Source of the DNA: Chromohalobacter sarecensis | Lineage (GTDB): Bacteria; Pseudomonadota; Gammaproteobacteria; Pseudomonadales; Halomonadaceae | Direction of reading: 5' to 3' | NCBI RefSeq assembly: GCF_023061135.1 | Contig: NZ_JAKGAN010000005.1 | Coordinates: 186,001 to 250,000 of the forward strand | DNA: 64,000 nucleotides | Part shown: piece after piece, positions 1-8,110 of the stretch | How the letters are laid out: every line of letters starts with the position of its first letter | Position numbering within the stretch: position 1 is the stretch's first letter | The notes under the pieces: generated by a model | Databases searched by the model: none | What the model was told of the DNA's origin: nothing | Seen by the model: the letters and a program-made list of their open reading frames with translations, nothing else | Program-made: the position numbers and the translations under genes

Positions 1-24
1 AGTGCGCGGCGCTGGGGGCCGCTA

Positions 25-38
25 TCAGTGATCACTGA
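25..38. promoter_or_regulatory. 14-bp perfect palindrome, possible operator
   Basis: TCAGTGATCACTGA is a perfect 14-bp palindrome in the non-coding left edge of the window, 107 bp beyond the stop codon of the 2-hydroxyacid dehydrogenase gene. It may be an operator for a gene to the left that is outside the window. No partner gene is visible, so this is only a candidate. Confidence 0.25.
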
Positions 39-145
39 CTGGGGGCGGGATGCCAGGTTTCAAGCGGACGTGTCATGAATCGAAAACGCCCGCATCGAGA
101 GGCGCAGGCGTGTGAAGGGAGGTGGCGCGGCGTATGGGAGAGGCG

Positions 146-1123
146 TCAGCCGCGTGGTGTGACGTCGTTGTAGGGGCTCGGTGGTTGCTGGCCCTCTAGG
201 GCGGCGATGACGTTGTCGACGGCGCGCTGGGCCATGGCCTCGCGCGTTTCATGCGTGGCCGAGCCGATATGCGGCAGGGTGACGACGTTATCCATCCTCG
301 TGAGGGGTGAGTCGGCGGGCAGCGGTTCCTGGGCGAAGACATCCAGCCCTGCGGCGTGGATCTCGCCGCTTGAGAGCGCTTCGATCAGCGCTTGTTCGTC
401 GACTACCTTGCCGCGAGCGATGTTGATCAGGATCGCCGAGGACTTCATGCGCTTGAGCACGTCCGCGTCGATCAAGCCGGTGGTCTCGGCGGTCAGCGGC
501 ACGTTGACGCAGACGAAGTCGGCCTGTTCGAGCAAGGCGTCGAATTCGCAGTGCGTCGCGCCGAGCTCTTTTTCCAATGCTGGCTTGGGCGAGGCATGGG
601 TGTAGAGCACTTGCATGCCGAAGCCCAGCGCGCCACGCCGCGCGATAGCCTGACCGATGCGCCCGAAGCCGATCATGCCCAGCGTCTTGCCGTGGACATC
701 GGTGCCGAAGTGAGGCTCGCCGATACTGCTCGTCCATTGGCCTTGCTTGACCATGTTGGCGAGCTCCACCGCGCGGCGGGCGCTGGCCATGATCAGCAGG
801 AAGCCGGTGTCCGCAGTGGTTTCGGTGAGTACATCCGGGGTGTGGCAGAGCAAGATGTGGCGCCGGGTCAGCTCGTCCACGGGGTAGTTGTCGACCCCCA
901 CCGAGATGCTCGAGATGGTCTCTAGATGAGGTGCATCGTCGAGCAGCTCGGAGGTGATCGGCAAGCTGGCGCCGAGCAGGCCGTGCGCTTCGCTCAGCGC
1001 TTCACGAAAGGCGGGGTCGTCGGCGCTTGCCAGATGGTCGAAATAATCGACGTGGAAGTGTGCGCGCAATTGGTCGAGATGATGCGGCTTGAGTCGCCCG
1101 AAGGCGAGGATGCGCTTGGTCAT
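146..1123 (-). CDS. D-isomer 2-hydroxyacid dehydrogenase (2-ketogluconate / glyoxylate reductase type)
   Basis: 325-residue NAD(P)H-dependent 2-hydroxyacid dehydrogenase. The nucleotide-binding motif GFGRIGQA lies at residues 152-159, and the family's catalytic Arg, Glu and His are at R237 (NIARG), E266 and H285 (PHIGSAT). The start was set at the ATG at 1123, which has an AGGAGT ribosome site; the reading frame is open further upstream but would run into the kinase gene. It follows the KDG kinase by 41 bp on the same strand, so the pair is probably one operon. That context favours reduction of 2-ketogluconate or a related 2-keto sugar acid (TkrA/GhrB) over hydroxypyruvate, but the exact substrate is inference. 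Confidence 0.85.
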   Translation of the reverse strand: MTKRILAFGRLKPHHLDQLRAHFHVDYFDHLASADDPAFREALSEAHGLLGASLPITSELLDDAPHLETISSISVGVDNYPVDELTRRHILLCHTPDVLTETTADTGFLLIMASARRAVELANMVKQGQWTSSIGEPHFGTDVHGKTLGMIGFGRIGQAIARRGALGFGMQVLYTHASPKPALEKELGATHCEFDALLEQADFVCVNVPLTAETTGLIDADVLKRMKSSAILINIARGKVVDEQALIEALSSGEIHAAGLDVFAQEPLPADSPLTRMDNVVTLPHIGSATHETREAMAQRAVDNVIAALEGQQPPSPYNDVTPRG

Positions 1124-1164
1124 GCAGGACTCCTGATCGTGAAATACAGCATGGTGGCGTGTCG

Positions 1165-2130
1165 TCACGCCATTGGGTGTGCGGCTTCCAGGTCGCGCAG
1201 TCGGGCCCGGTGCGGCAGGCCTTCCATGTCGCCGACGACCTGAACCTGTTCGGCACCGATGAGATTGCCGCGATGCGCGGCTTGGCGTGGCGAGCACCCG
1301 TCGAGCAAGGCGCTGATCACGCCCACCGCGAAGCCGTCGCCGGCACCCACGGTATCGACGACGCGAGATACGGCCACGCCCTTCACCATGCTTTCATCGT
1401 CCGCCGTGCGCACGTAGCTGCCTTCCGGGCCGAGCTTGATGATGACACCGCTGGCGCCTTGATCGAGGTAATAACCGGCGATGTCGTGCGCGTTATCGAG
1501 GCCGGTTAGGCGCTGACCCTCGGCGAGCCCCGGCAGCACCCAGTCGGCGTGCGCGGCTAGTGCATTGAGAGTCTCGCGCATTTCGGCTTCGCTGTTCCAC
1601 AGCGAGGGCCGCAGGTTGGGATCGAAGCTGATCGTGAGACCGGCCTCGCGAGCGCGTTCTAGCATGTGAAAGGCGAGCTCGCGTGTGCTCGGCGACAGCG
1701 CGGGGGGCAAGCCGGTGGCGTGCAGGTGACGCACACCCTGGAAGTCGAGATCGTGCACGTCGGCCACACCCAGGTGGCTGGCGGCGCTACCGCGGCGGTA
1801 ATAGGCCACCTTGGGATCCTCGCCGTGTTCGGCGCGTTCCTTGAAGACCAGGCCGGTAGGGTGCTCGGTATCGGTACTCAGGTAGCGGCAGTCGAGACCT
1901 TCGCTTTCGAGCGTGCGACGGATGAAGGTGCCAAAACCATCGTCACCGACGCGGCTGATCCAGGCGACGTGAAAGGCCAGTCGTGCCAGGCCGATGGCGA
2001 CATTGGTATCGGCGCCGGCGATGCGTCGCTGGAAGCGCTCGACTTCGGCTAGGTCGCCGGGGGTTTCGGCGATGAACAACGTCATCGCTTCACCGAAGGT
2101 CAGGACGTCCGGCGTGGTGGAATCGGTCAT
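1165..2130 (-). CDS. kdgK: 2-dehydro-3-deoxygluconokinase (PfkB family)
   Basis: 321-residue sugar kinase of the PfkB/ribokinase family. The C-terminal signature DTVGAGDGF is present, with the catalytic Asp at about residue 265, and the N-terminal FGEAMTLF block is typical of KdgK. The expected reaction is ATP-dependent phosphorylation of 2-keto-3-deoxygluconate to KDPG, feeding the Entner-Doudoroff route. The start chosen is the ATG at 2130, preceded by AGGA; the 32 extra residues possible upstream have no family character. Gene 1 follows after 41 bp. The other nearby genes are for aromatic acids, so this pair is probably an independent sugar-acid unit. 2-Ketogluconokinase is an alternative assignment. 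Confidence 0.85.
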   Translation of the reverse strand: MTDSTTPDVLTFGEAMTLFIAETPGDLAEVERFQRRIAGADTNVAIGLARLAFHVAWISRVGDDGFGTFIRRTLESEGLDCRYLSTDTEHPTGLVFKERAEHGEDPKVAYYRRGSAASHLGVADVHDLDFQGVRHLHATGLPPALSPSTRELAFHMLERAREAGLTISFDPNLRPSLWNSEAEMRETLNALAAHADWVLPGLAEGQRLTGLDNAHDIAGYYLDQGASGVIIKLGPEGSYVRTADDESMVKGVAVSRVVDTVGAGDGFAVGVISALLDGCSPRQAAHRGNLIGAEQVQVVGDMEGLPHRARLRDLEAAHPMA

Positions 2131-2317
2131 GACAAGATCCTGAAAGAAGTTGCAAAAGCGGTTGCCGAGGGCATGGTGTCGGCGTTGCGATGGGTCGAGC
2201 GGTCGTCGATGGGAAAGCTCCATCATAGAAACACTGGGGCATCACGACAATCGAATGTATCTAGACTTTGGTCGGGGAGGGGAGGAGATGCTAAAGGAGA
2301 ACGAAAGGCAGGATACT

Positions 2318-2340
2318 GCGCGGGGCGAAATGCCCCGCGC
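2318..2340 (-). terminator. Hairpin after the TRAP binding-protein gene
   Basis: Perfect 9-bp GC-rich stem (GCGCGGGGC / GCCCCGCGC) with a 5-nt loop, 8 bp past the stop codon of the binding-protein gene on the minus strand. The T-tract that follows on the minus strand is weak and interrupted, so it may be an mRNA-end stabiliser rather than a strong intrinsic terminator. Confidence 0.5.
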
Positions 2341-2348
2341 ATGGGGGC

Positions 2349-3398
2349 TTATTGCGTTTGCTTGGTGTACTTGTCGACCAGCTGGTTGGCGTCGTCGTAG
2401 AGCTGCTGGCCGTCGTAGCCTTCTGCGTCCATGTCCGCGATCCACTCGTCGATGGTCTTGTCGGCGGCCGCTTTCCACTCACCCTGATCTGCTTCGGCGA
2501 TATGGATCATCTGGCCTTCGTCGCGAGCCGCGATGTCGTCGATGGCGGCTTGCTCCGCCTCGTCCATGACGTGGCCGATTTGCTGGGCTTCCTGGATGCC
2601 GGCGTTGTCGTCGATGACCTTCTGCAGTTCGGGCGACAGGCTATCGTATTTGTCCTGGTTCATTGCCAGCACCATCATCGCTGTGTATAGACCATGCTCA
2701 CCGTCGAAGAAGGTATGGTTCTGGGCGACATCCAGCACGCCCAGGGCGGAGGCGCTCTCGAAGGGCAGCGTCAGGCCGTCGATCACGCCACGCGAGATCG
2801 CCTCGGGTATTTGCGGCATGGGCATGCCCACGGACTTGGCGCCGAGCCGGGTGAAATAGCGGTTCATGGTTTTGGAAGGAGCGCGAATGGCCAAGCCGTC
2901 GATATCATCGATATCGTGCACGCTGACATCTTTGGTGTGGAGCTTGCCCGGGCTATGGGCGAAGACGGCGATGGGATGAACGCCTTCGAAATCGTCCTGC
3001 ATATGTTCCATGGCGAATTCATGTGCCGCCATGCTGGTGGCTTCACCCGTGGTCGGCAGAAAGGGCTGATCGAAGGCTTCGGATTCCGGAAAGCGGTTCG
3101 GCGTGTAGCTCAACAGCGTCCAGGCGATGTCGACGACACCGTCCTTGGCCTGATCGTAAAGCGAGTTGGCCGATCCGCCGAGCTGCATGGCGGGGAAAAT
3201 CTCGACCTTGATGGCGCCATCGGATTGCTCCTCGATGCGTTTCGCCCAGGGTTCCAGATACTGCGCCTGAACCGGCGTGGTCGGCGCCGCGAAGTGGTGA
3301 AGACGCAGCGTCACGGTGTCTTGTGCCAGGCCTGTGCCGGCCAGGGTGATGCCGCTGAGGAGAACGAGACCGGCGAGCGTATGTTTTGTTGTCATCAT
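2349..3398 (-). CDS. TRAP transporter solute-binding protein, DctP family
   Basis: 349-residue periplasmic binding protein. A Sec signal peptide (residues 1-25, likely cleavage after TGLA) is followed by a DctP fold, including the conserved carboxylate-binding Arg block (GLAIRAPS). The start was placed at the first of two tandem ATGs (3398) because GGAG sits 6 nt upstream. It lies 80 bp behind vdh on the same strand and closely resembles the binding protein at 6494-7555, so both may serve the single membrane pair at 8111-10008. The likely ligand is a hydroxycinnamate or related aromatic acid, inferred from the vdh-ech neighbourhood only. Confidence 0.85.
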   Translation of the reverse strand: MMTTKHTLAGLVLLSGITLAGTGLAQDTVTLRLHHFAAPTTPVQAQYLEPWAKRIEEQSDGAIKVEIFPAMQLGGSANSLYDQAKDGVVDIAWTLLSYTPNRFPESEAFDQPFLPTTGEATSMAAHEFAMEHMQDDFEGVHPIAVFAHSPGKLHTKDVSVHDIDDIDGLAIRAPSKTMNRYFTRLGAKSVGMPMPQIPEAISRGVIDGLTLPFESASALGVLDVAQNHTFFDGEHGLYTAMMVLAMNQDKYDSLSPELQKVIDDNAGIQEAQQIGHVMDEAEQAAIDDIAARDEGQMIHIAEADQGEWKAAADKTIDEWIADMDAEGYDGQQLYDDANQLVDKYTKQTQ

Positions 3399-3478
3399 CT
3401 TAAGCTCCATGGGAGTGTTGGCGTGCCAGTGCGCGATATCTAGAGGCATGACCGCTAGATGATCTAGAGGTGTGACCG

Positions 3479-4927
3479 TTAAATGGGATAGTGCCGGGGC
3501 CCGAGCTGCATGGTCATCCAGCGCAGCTCGGTGAATTCCTCAATGCCAGCCTTGCCGCCGAAGCGCCCGTAACCGCTCGATTTGACGCCGCCGAACGGCA
3601 TCTGTGGCTCGTCGTGTACGGTGGCGCCGTTGATGTGGCAAATGCCCGATTCGATACGTTGGGCGACACGCATGGCGCGTGCCGTGTCGCGGCTGAAGAC
3701 CGCTGCAGAGAGGCCGTACTCGCTGTCGTTGGCGACCCGCAGGGCATCTTCTTCGTCCTTGACGCGCATCATGGCCACTACGGGGCCGAACGACTCTTCG
3801 GCGTAGAGGCGCATGGCGTCGGTGACACCATCGACCACGGTGGGCTGCATGATCACGCCCTCGGCCTTGCCGCCGCAGGCCAGGCGGGCGCCGTGCTGCT
3901 GGGCGTCGTCGAGCAGGCCATTGAGCTTTTCCCCGGCCTCGCGATTGATCAGCGTGCCCAGCGGATTGCCGTCTTCACGAGGATCGCCGGCCTTCAGACT
4001 GGCGGCTTTTTTCGCCAGCTTCTCGACGAAGGCATCGGCCACGGCGTCAACGACGATCAGTCGCTCGGTGGACATGCAGATCTGGCCCTGGTTGAAGAAG
4101 GCACCGAAGGCAGCGGCCTCGACAGCGGCGTCCAGATCAGCATCCTCGAGCACCACGAACGGCGCTTTACCACCGAGTTCCAGTAGCACGGGCTTGAGAT
4201 GGTGCGCGGCCTTCTCAGCGATGATGCGTCCGACCTGCGTGGAACCGGTGAAGTTGATGCGACGCACAGCGGGATGTTCGATCAGCGCCTCGACGACGTC
4301 GGCAGCTTGCGGCGGCGCATTGGTCACCACATTGACGATACCGTCGCCCAGGCCCGCCTCGACGAGCACTTCGCCGATCAGGTGATGGGTCGCCGGGCAT
4401 TGCTCGGAAGCTTTGAGAATGACCGTGTTGCCGCATGCCAAAGGCGTGGCGATGGCCCGCGTGCCGAGAATGATCGGCGCGTTCCAGGGCGCGATGCCGA
4501 CGACCACGCCACATGGCACGCGCACGCCCATGGCCAGGCTGTCGGGAACGTTGGAGGGGATGACATCGCCGCCGACCTGGGTGGTCAGCGAGGCAGCTTC
4601 GCGCAGCATGTTGGCGGCGACCATGACATTGAATCCGGCCCAGCCCGGCGTGGCGCCGGTTTCATCGACCATGCGTGCGATGAAGTCGTCCTGGCGGGCT
4701 TCCATCGCTTCGGCGGCCGCGAGCAACTTGGCACGGCGCTCGCCGGGGCCGGTCTGCGACCAGGCGGGAAACGCCTGAGACGCTGCCTCGGCGGCATGCC
4801 GGGTATCTTCCACCGAGGCTGCAGCGGCGCGCGTCACGACATGTTCATGCAGTGGGTTGCGACGCTCGAAGGTCGCGTTGTTCTGGGCGGTGCGATGTTT
4901 GCCGCCGATGAGTAGCGCAAGATCCAT
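3479..4927 (-). CDS. vdh: Vanillin dehydrogenase (aldehyde dehydrogenase superfamily)
   Basis: 482-residue NAD-dependent aldehyde dehydrogenase. Catalytic residues are visible at N149 (PWN), K172, E250 (LELGGKAP) and C284 (GQICMSTER), and the FTGSTQVG cofactor loop is at 227-234. It sits 115 bp behind ech on the same strand, the usual order for ferulate catabolism, so it should oxidise vanillin to vanillate and 4-hydroxybenzaldehyde to 4-hydroxybenzoate. The length and the active-site sequence fit Vdh of pseudomonads. The specificity assignment rests on context plus family resemblance; a salicylaldehyde or benzaldehyde dehydrogenase role is the main alternative. Confidence 0.87.
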   Translation of the reverse strand: MDLALLIGGKHRTAQNNATFERRNPLHEHVVTRAAAASVEDTRHAAEAASQAFPAWSQTGPGERRAKLLAAAEAMEARQDDFIARMVDETGATPGWAGFNVMVAANMLREAASLTTQVGGDVIPSNVPDSLAMGVRVPCGVVVGIAPWNAPIILGTRAIATPLACGNTVILKASEQCPATHHLIGEVLVEAGLGDGIVNVVTNAPPQAADVVEALIEHPAVRRINFTGSTQVGRIIAEKAAHHLKPVLLELGGKAPFVVLEDADLDAAVEAAAFGAFFNQGQICMSTERLIVVDAVADAFVEKLAKKAASLKAGDPREDGNPLGTLINREAGEKLNGLLDDAQQHGARLACGGKAEGVIMQPTVVDGVTDAMRLYAEESFGPVVAMMRVKDEEDALRVANDSEYGLSAAVFSRDTARAMRVAQRIESGICHINGATVHDEPQMPFGGVKSSGYGRFGGKAGIEEFTELRWMTMQLGPRHYPI

Positions 4928-5042
4928 GAGACTCCCCTTGTTGTTGTCGAAGCGATATGACGTTCAGGGCTGGGCGACTTGCTGTATCGCCAGCGGGTTC
5001 GGTGGCGTCTTGCGAGTGAACGCCACCGTGCCCTCGCGCCTG

Positions 5043-5873
5043 TCAGCGGTGGTAGCTTTCCAGCCCGGGCTTGATGCTCTTGTCGTCGAGGAACTGCTTG
5101 AGGCCTTGCTCGCGGCCATGTTCCGGGTCGAGCTGTTGCGCTTGGTCCAGCTTAGCGTAGAGATATTCCTCGTTTTGTTCCCAGGTCAACTCGCGGGACA
5201 TCTTGAAGCCGGTCTTGGCGGCACGCAGAACGACGGGGTTCTTGTCGCGCAGCGTGGCTGCCAGCGTCTTGGTGGCCTCGCGTAGTTCGGATCGCGGCAC
5301 GCTCTTGTTGATCAGGCCCATGTCTGCCGCCTGAGGACCCGTGAAGGTCTCGCCGGTCATGATGTAATAAAGCGCCTGGCGATGGCCCACGGTATCGGCC
5401 ATGGCTTTGCTCACCAGGTTGCCCGGGGGAATGCCCCAGTTGATTTCGGAGAGCCCGAACACCGATTCGTCGGCGGCGATCGCCAAATCGCAGGCAACCA
5501 ACGGCGAGAACGCGCCACCGAAGCACCAGCCGTTGACCATGGCGATGGTGGGCTTGGCGTAGTGGCGCAGCAGCTTCCATTGCCAGGTGGAGGCATCGCG
5601 GCGGACCTTGACCTGAACGATCTCGGGGCTGGCGTCGATCTCGCGGAAGTATTCCTTGAGGTCCATGCCGGCGGAGAAGGCTTCACCTTCGCCGGTCAGC
5701 ACGAGCACGTGGGCGTCCTGGTCCAGTTCGATGGTTTCGAGCACATCAATCATTTCACGGTTGAGCGTGGGGCTCATGGCGTTGCGCTTGTCGGGGCGGT
5801 TGAGCGCCACCCAAGCAATGCCGTCCTCGACGTCGACCTTCACGGTCTGCCAGCGGTCTGTATAGTCGCTCAT
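5043..5873 (-). CDS. ech: p-Hydroxycinnamoyl-CoA hydratase/lyase (feruloyl-CoA hydratase-lyase)
   Basis: 276-residue crotonase-fold enzyme that hydrates feruloyl-, caffeoyl- or coumaroyl-CoA and cleaves it to the aromatic aldehyde plus acetyl-CoA. The length equals that of the characterised Pseudomonas HCHL, and its key residues are conserved at the same numbers: S123 (GGAFSPL), E143 (LSEINWG) and Y239 (EEYLYAKLD). This makes the specific assignment strong, not just a generic enoyl-CoA hydratase. It is transcribed divergently from a MarR regulator 91 bp away and precedes vdh. The intergenic region holds two CAA..TTG palindromes that may be the regulator's operator. Confidence 0.96.
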   Translation of the reverse strand: MSDYTDRWQTVKVDVEDGIAWVALNRPDKRNAMSPTLNREMIDVLETIELDQDAHVLVLTGEGEAFSAGMDLKEYFREIDASPEIVQVKVRRDASTWQWKLLRHYAKPTIAMVNGWCFGGAFSPLVACDLAIAADESVFGLSEINWGIPPGNLVSKAMADTVGHRQALYYIMTGETFTGPQAADMGLINKSVPRSELREATKTLAATLRDKNPVVLRAAKTGFKMSRELTWEQNEEYLYAKLDQAQQLDPEHGREQGLKQFLDDKSIKPGLESYHR

Positions 5874-5886
5874 CGCATTTTCCTGT

Positions 5887-5908
5887 CAATTAATTGTCAA
5901 GTAAGTTG
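5887..5908. promoter_or_regulatory. Tandem palindromes between ech and the divergent marR
   Basis: Two overlapping dyads lie side by side: CAATTAATTG at 5887-5896 (perfect 10-bp palindrome) and CAAGTAAGTTG at 5898-5908 (CAA-N5-TTG). They start 13 bp upstream of the ech start codon and about 57 bp upstream of marR. Position and symmetry fit a MarR-type operator that controls both divergent genes. The 11-mer AATTAATTGTC recurs upstream of the TRAP dctQ gene at 10078-10088. Confidence 0.45.
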
Positions 5909-5964
5909 ATATTTACCGTTTCCATCATAGTGCGCTATGCTGCGCTTGCAAAGAGGAAATCCCT

Positions 5965-6459
5965 ATGACCAAAGTTGAACCGCAGGCCTCGCATGACGCG
6001 AGCTCCTCCGTTGATGGCGCGCCGGAAACGGTGCGTGTCGCCTATCTGATCGGGCGTCTCGATCGCGCATTGCGTCGCCATATCAGTGAGGCCGTGCATC
6101 CGCTGGGCTTGACCATGCAGCAATACACGGCGCTTTCGGTGTTGGCCTGGCGTAGTCCGTTGTCCAATGCCCAACTGGCGGAGAAGTCGCTGGTCTCGCC
6201 ACAAGCCGCCAACGAAATGGTCAAGGCCATGGAAGGCAAGGGGCTCGTGGAACGTTCTCCCGACCCTCATCATGGGCGCATCGTGCAGATCCACATGACC
6301 GATACCGGGCGAAGTACGCTCGATGAGGCGAATCACGCCGTCGAGGCACTCGAACGGTGCATGCTGGAAGCACTCAGCGCGTCTCAGCAACGCATGTTTC
6401 AACGCCATCTCAAGTCCTCCCTTAAAGCTTTGGGGGCCGGCCTGGTCGAGCCTGAATAA
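5965..6459 (+). CDS. MarR-family regulator, probable repressor of ech-vdh
   Basis: 164-residue winged-helix regulator. The MarR core runs from about residue 20 to 150, and the recognition helix and wing lie around LSNAQLAEKSLVSPQAANEM and the following ERSPDPHHGR segment. GAGG 8 nt before the ATG supports the start. It is divergent from ech, the classic arrangement for hydroxycinnamate regulators whose effector is the CoA thioester (HcaR, FerC, FerR type). That role is inference from position. A second, different MarR gene sits beside fcs at 10146-10649, so the pathway appears to have two such regulators. Confidence 0.85.
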   Translation: MTKVEPQASHDASSSVDGAPETVRVAYLIGRLDRALRRHISEAVHPLGLTMQQYTALSVLAWRSPLSNAQLAEKSLVSPQAANEMVKAMEGKGLVERSPDPHHGRIVQIHMTDTGRSTLDEANHAVEALERCMLEALSASQQRMFQRHLKSSLKALGAGLVEPE

Positions 6460-6482
6460 CGGCTCGACCGGCACTGCCTTTT
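6444..6482 (+). terminator. Intrinsic terminator overlapping the end of marR
   Basis: 9-bp perfect stem GGTCGAGCC / GGCTCGACC with an 8-nt loop that contains the marR stop codon, followed by a short T-run (CCTTTTCC). It lies between two convergent genes and could also slow readthrough from the minus-strand TRAP operon. Confidence 0.55.
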
Positions 6483-6493
6483 CCTGCCATGGG

Positions 6494-7555
6494 TCAGCGT
6501 GTGTATTCGTTGACGAGTTGCGTGGCGCTGTCGTAGAGCGCTTGACCGTCGAGCCCTTTGGCGTCGGCCTCGGCGATCCAGTCATCGACGACCTCTTGAC
6601 CAACCGCCTGCCAGCGGGCGGTTTCTTCGCTTTCCAGGCGGGTGATCGTGCCCGGTTGCTCGCCACTCTGAATGGCCAGGATTTGGCGGTGGTCGGCATG
6701 GTCCATGATCTGACCGATCTGATACGCCTCGCGGCTTCCGGAGTGCGCATCGATGACGGCTTGCAGGTCATCGGGCAGGGCGTCGTATTTGTCCTGGTTC
6801 ATGGCCACGATCATCATCGTGGTGTAGAGCGCCCGATCACCGCTGAAGATAGTGTGTTCGGTGGTGATATCGGCGAGCCCCATGGCGGTGATGGCTTCGA
6901 AGGGAATCACCGTGCCGTCGAGCACGCCACGTGATAACGCCTCCAATGCCTGGGCCACCGGCATACCGATGGGCTCGGCGCCGAGCTTGGCCAGGTAGCG
7001 GTTTACCAGCCGGCTGGGGCCGCGCATCTTGAGGCCCTCGATATCCTCGAGGGATGCGATACGGGTTTCTTTGGTATGCAGTGCGCCAGGGCTGTGGGTG
7101 TGCACGGCAATGGGGTGCACACCCTCGAGTTCGTCCTGCATGTGTGTCATGGCGTATTCATGTGCGGCCTGACTCGTCGCGGCACCCGAGGTCGGCAGGA
7201 AGGGCAGGTCGAAGACTTCCGCCTTGGGGAAACGCCCCGAGTTGTAACCCAGCACGGTCCAGATGATGTCCACCTGGCCGTCCTTGGCTTGATCGTAGAG
7301 TGAGGGCGGCGTGCCGCCGAGCTGCATGGAAGGATAGAGCTGCACCTCTATGCGTCCATTGGATTCTTCTTCGATGGCCTCTTTCCAGGGGATGAAGTAC
7401 TCCTGGTGCACGGGCGCCGAGGCGGGGAAGAAATGATGCAGCCGCAGGGTGTATTCGGTCTCTTGGGCTTGGGCCTGGCTGGCAACAGCGATCGAGAGTG
7501 CTGCCGCAGTGGTCATTACGAAGCGACGCAGGTGTGAAGTGGCGTGTTGGGTCAT
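6494..7555 (-). CDS. TRAP transporter solute-binding protein, DctP family
   Basis: 353-residue DctP-type periplasmic binding protein. The signal peptide ends at about residue 30 (SQAQA). The binding-site Arg segment reads GLKMRGPS. The start at 7555 is preferred over the ATG 15 bp upstream because GAGG lies 8 nt before it. It is the last gene of a minus-strand unit dctQ - dctM - DUF3237 - dctP. Long blocks are shared with the binding protein at 2349-3398 (LRLHHF, QLGG, SLYDQAKDG, GVHPIAV, NQDKYD), so the two are paralogues. Aromatic-acid uptake is inferred from the flanking ferulate genes. Confidence 0.88.
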   Translation of the reverse strand: MTQHATSHLRRFVMTTAAALSIAVASQAQAQETEYTLRLHHFFPASAPVHQEYFIPWKEAIEEESNGRIEVQLYPSMQLGGTPPSLYDQAKDGQVDIIWTVLGYNSGRFPKAEVFDLPFLPTSGAATSQAAHEYAMTHMQDELEGVHPIAVHTHSPGALHTKETRIASLEDIEGLKMRGPSRLVNRYLAKLGAEPIGMPVAQALEALSRGVLDGTVIPFEAITAMGLADITTEHTIFSGDRALYTTMMIVAMNQDKYDALPDDLQAVIDAHSGSREAYQIGQIMDHADHRQILAIQSGEQPGTITRLESEETARWQAVGQEVVDDWIAEADAKGLDGQALYDSATQLVNEYTR

Positions 7556-7603
7556 GGCGAGGTGCCTCATTGTGGTTGTTGTATGACGCTGGGTGGCAAT
7601 GGA

Positions 7604-8083
7604 TCAGCCGACGGCGAAAAGGTCGATGACCACGTTGTCTTTGGTGCGTGCCGCGCTGCCCAGAAACAACGTCCGGTTGAGCCACTCCAGCCGCGTGCTG
7701 GTGGTGAAAAAGCGCGGCGCGGTGTGGAAGTAGTAGTCCTCGGGCGGCACGGCCTCTCCGTCTCTTAGCCGCTGCATGACGGCTGGCGGGCCGTGGCGAA
7801 AGCCCGTGTTTTCTACCTCAAGGCGCTCGCCGTCGTCGGTTTCCAGGAAATAGCGTGCGTATAGTTCAGCCACGCCATCCGGACGTATCGTTTGCCAGTC
7901 GCCGCCCGCGGCGAGAATACGGCCATTGAGTCCCTCGCCGGTCACGTCGCCGCCGGTGATGGCGATGAAGCGACGCTGGCCGTGTGCGCTCTCGCCCAGT
8001 TCCCAGGGCGAGGCGACGTCCACCGTTAGGCGGGCGATGAAATCCAGCGTGGGCGTGCGAAGTGGGTTAGTAGACGACATCAT
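7604..8083 (-). CDS. DUF3237 family protein of unknown function
   Basis: 159-residue soluble protein with no signal peptide or membrane segment. The sequence fits the DUF3237 (UPF0311) family: an N-terminal strand-rich part with GxGLNGRILAAGGDWQ and a C-terminal YYFHTAPRFFTTSTRLEWLN motif. The family has no settled biochemical role. The ATG at 8083 is preceded by AGGAG. Here it lies inside a TRAP operon, 27 bp after dctM and 48 bp before dctP, which suggests that it acts on or binds the imported substrate. That is inference; I do not assign an activity. Confidence 0.8.
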   Translation of the reverse strand: MMSSTNPLRTPTLDFIARLTVDVASPWELGESAHGQRRFIAITGGDVTGEGLNGRILAAGGDWQTIRPDGVAELYARYFLETDDGERLEVENTGFRHGPPAVMQRLRDGEAVPPEDYYFHTAPRFFTTSTRLEWLNRTLFLGSAARTKDNVVIDLFAVG

Positions 8084-8110
8084 GTGGTCTCCTCGAGCGG
8101 TGTGGTGACG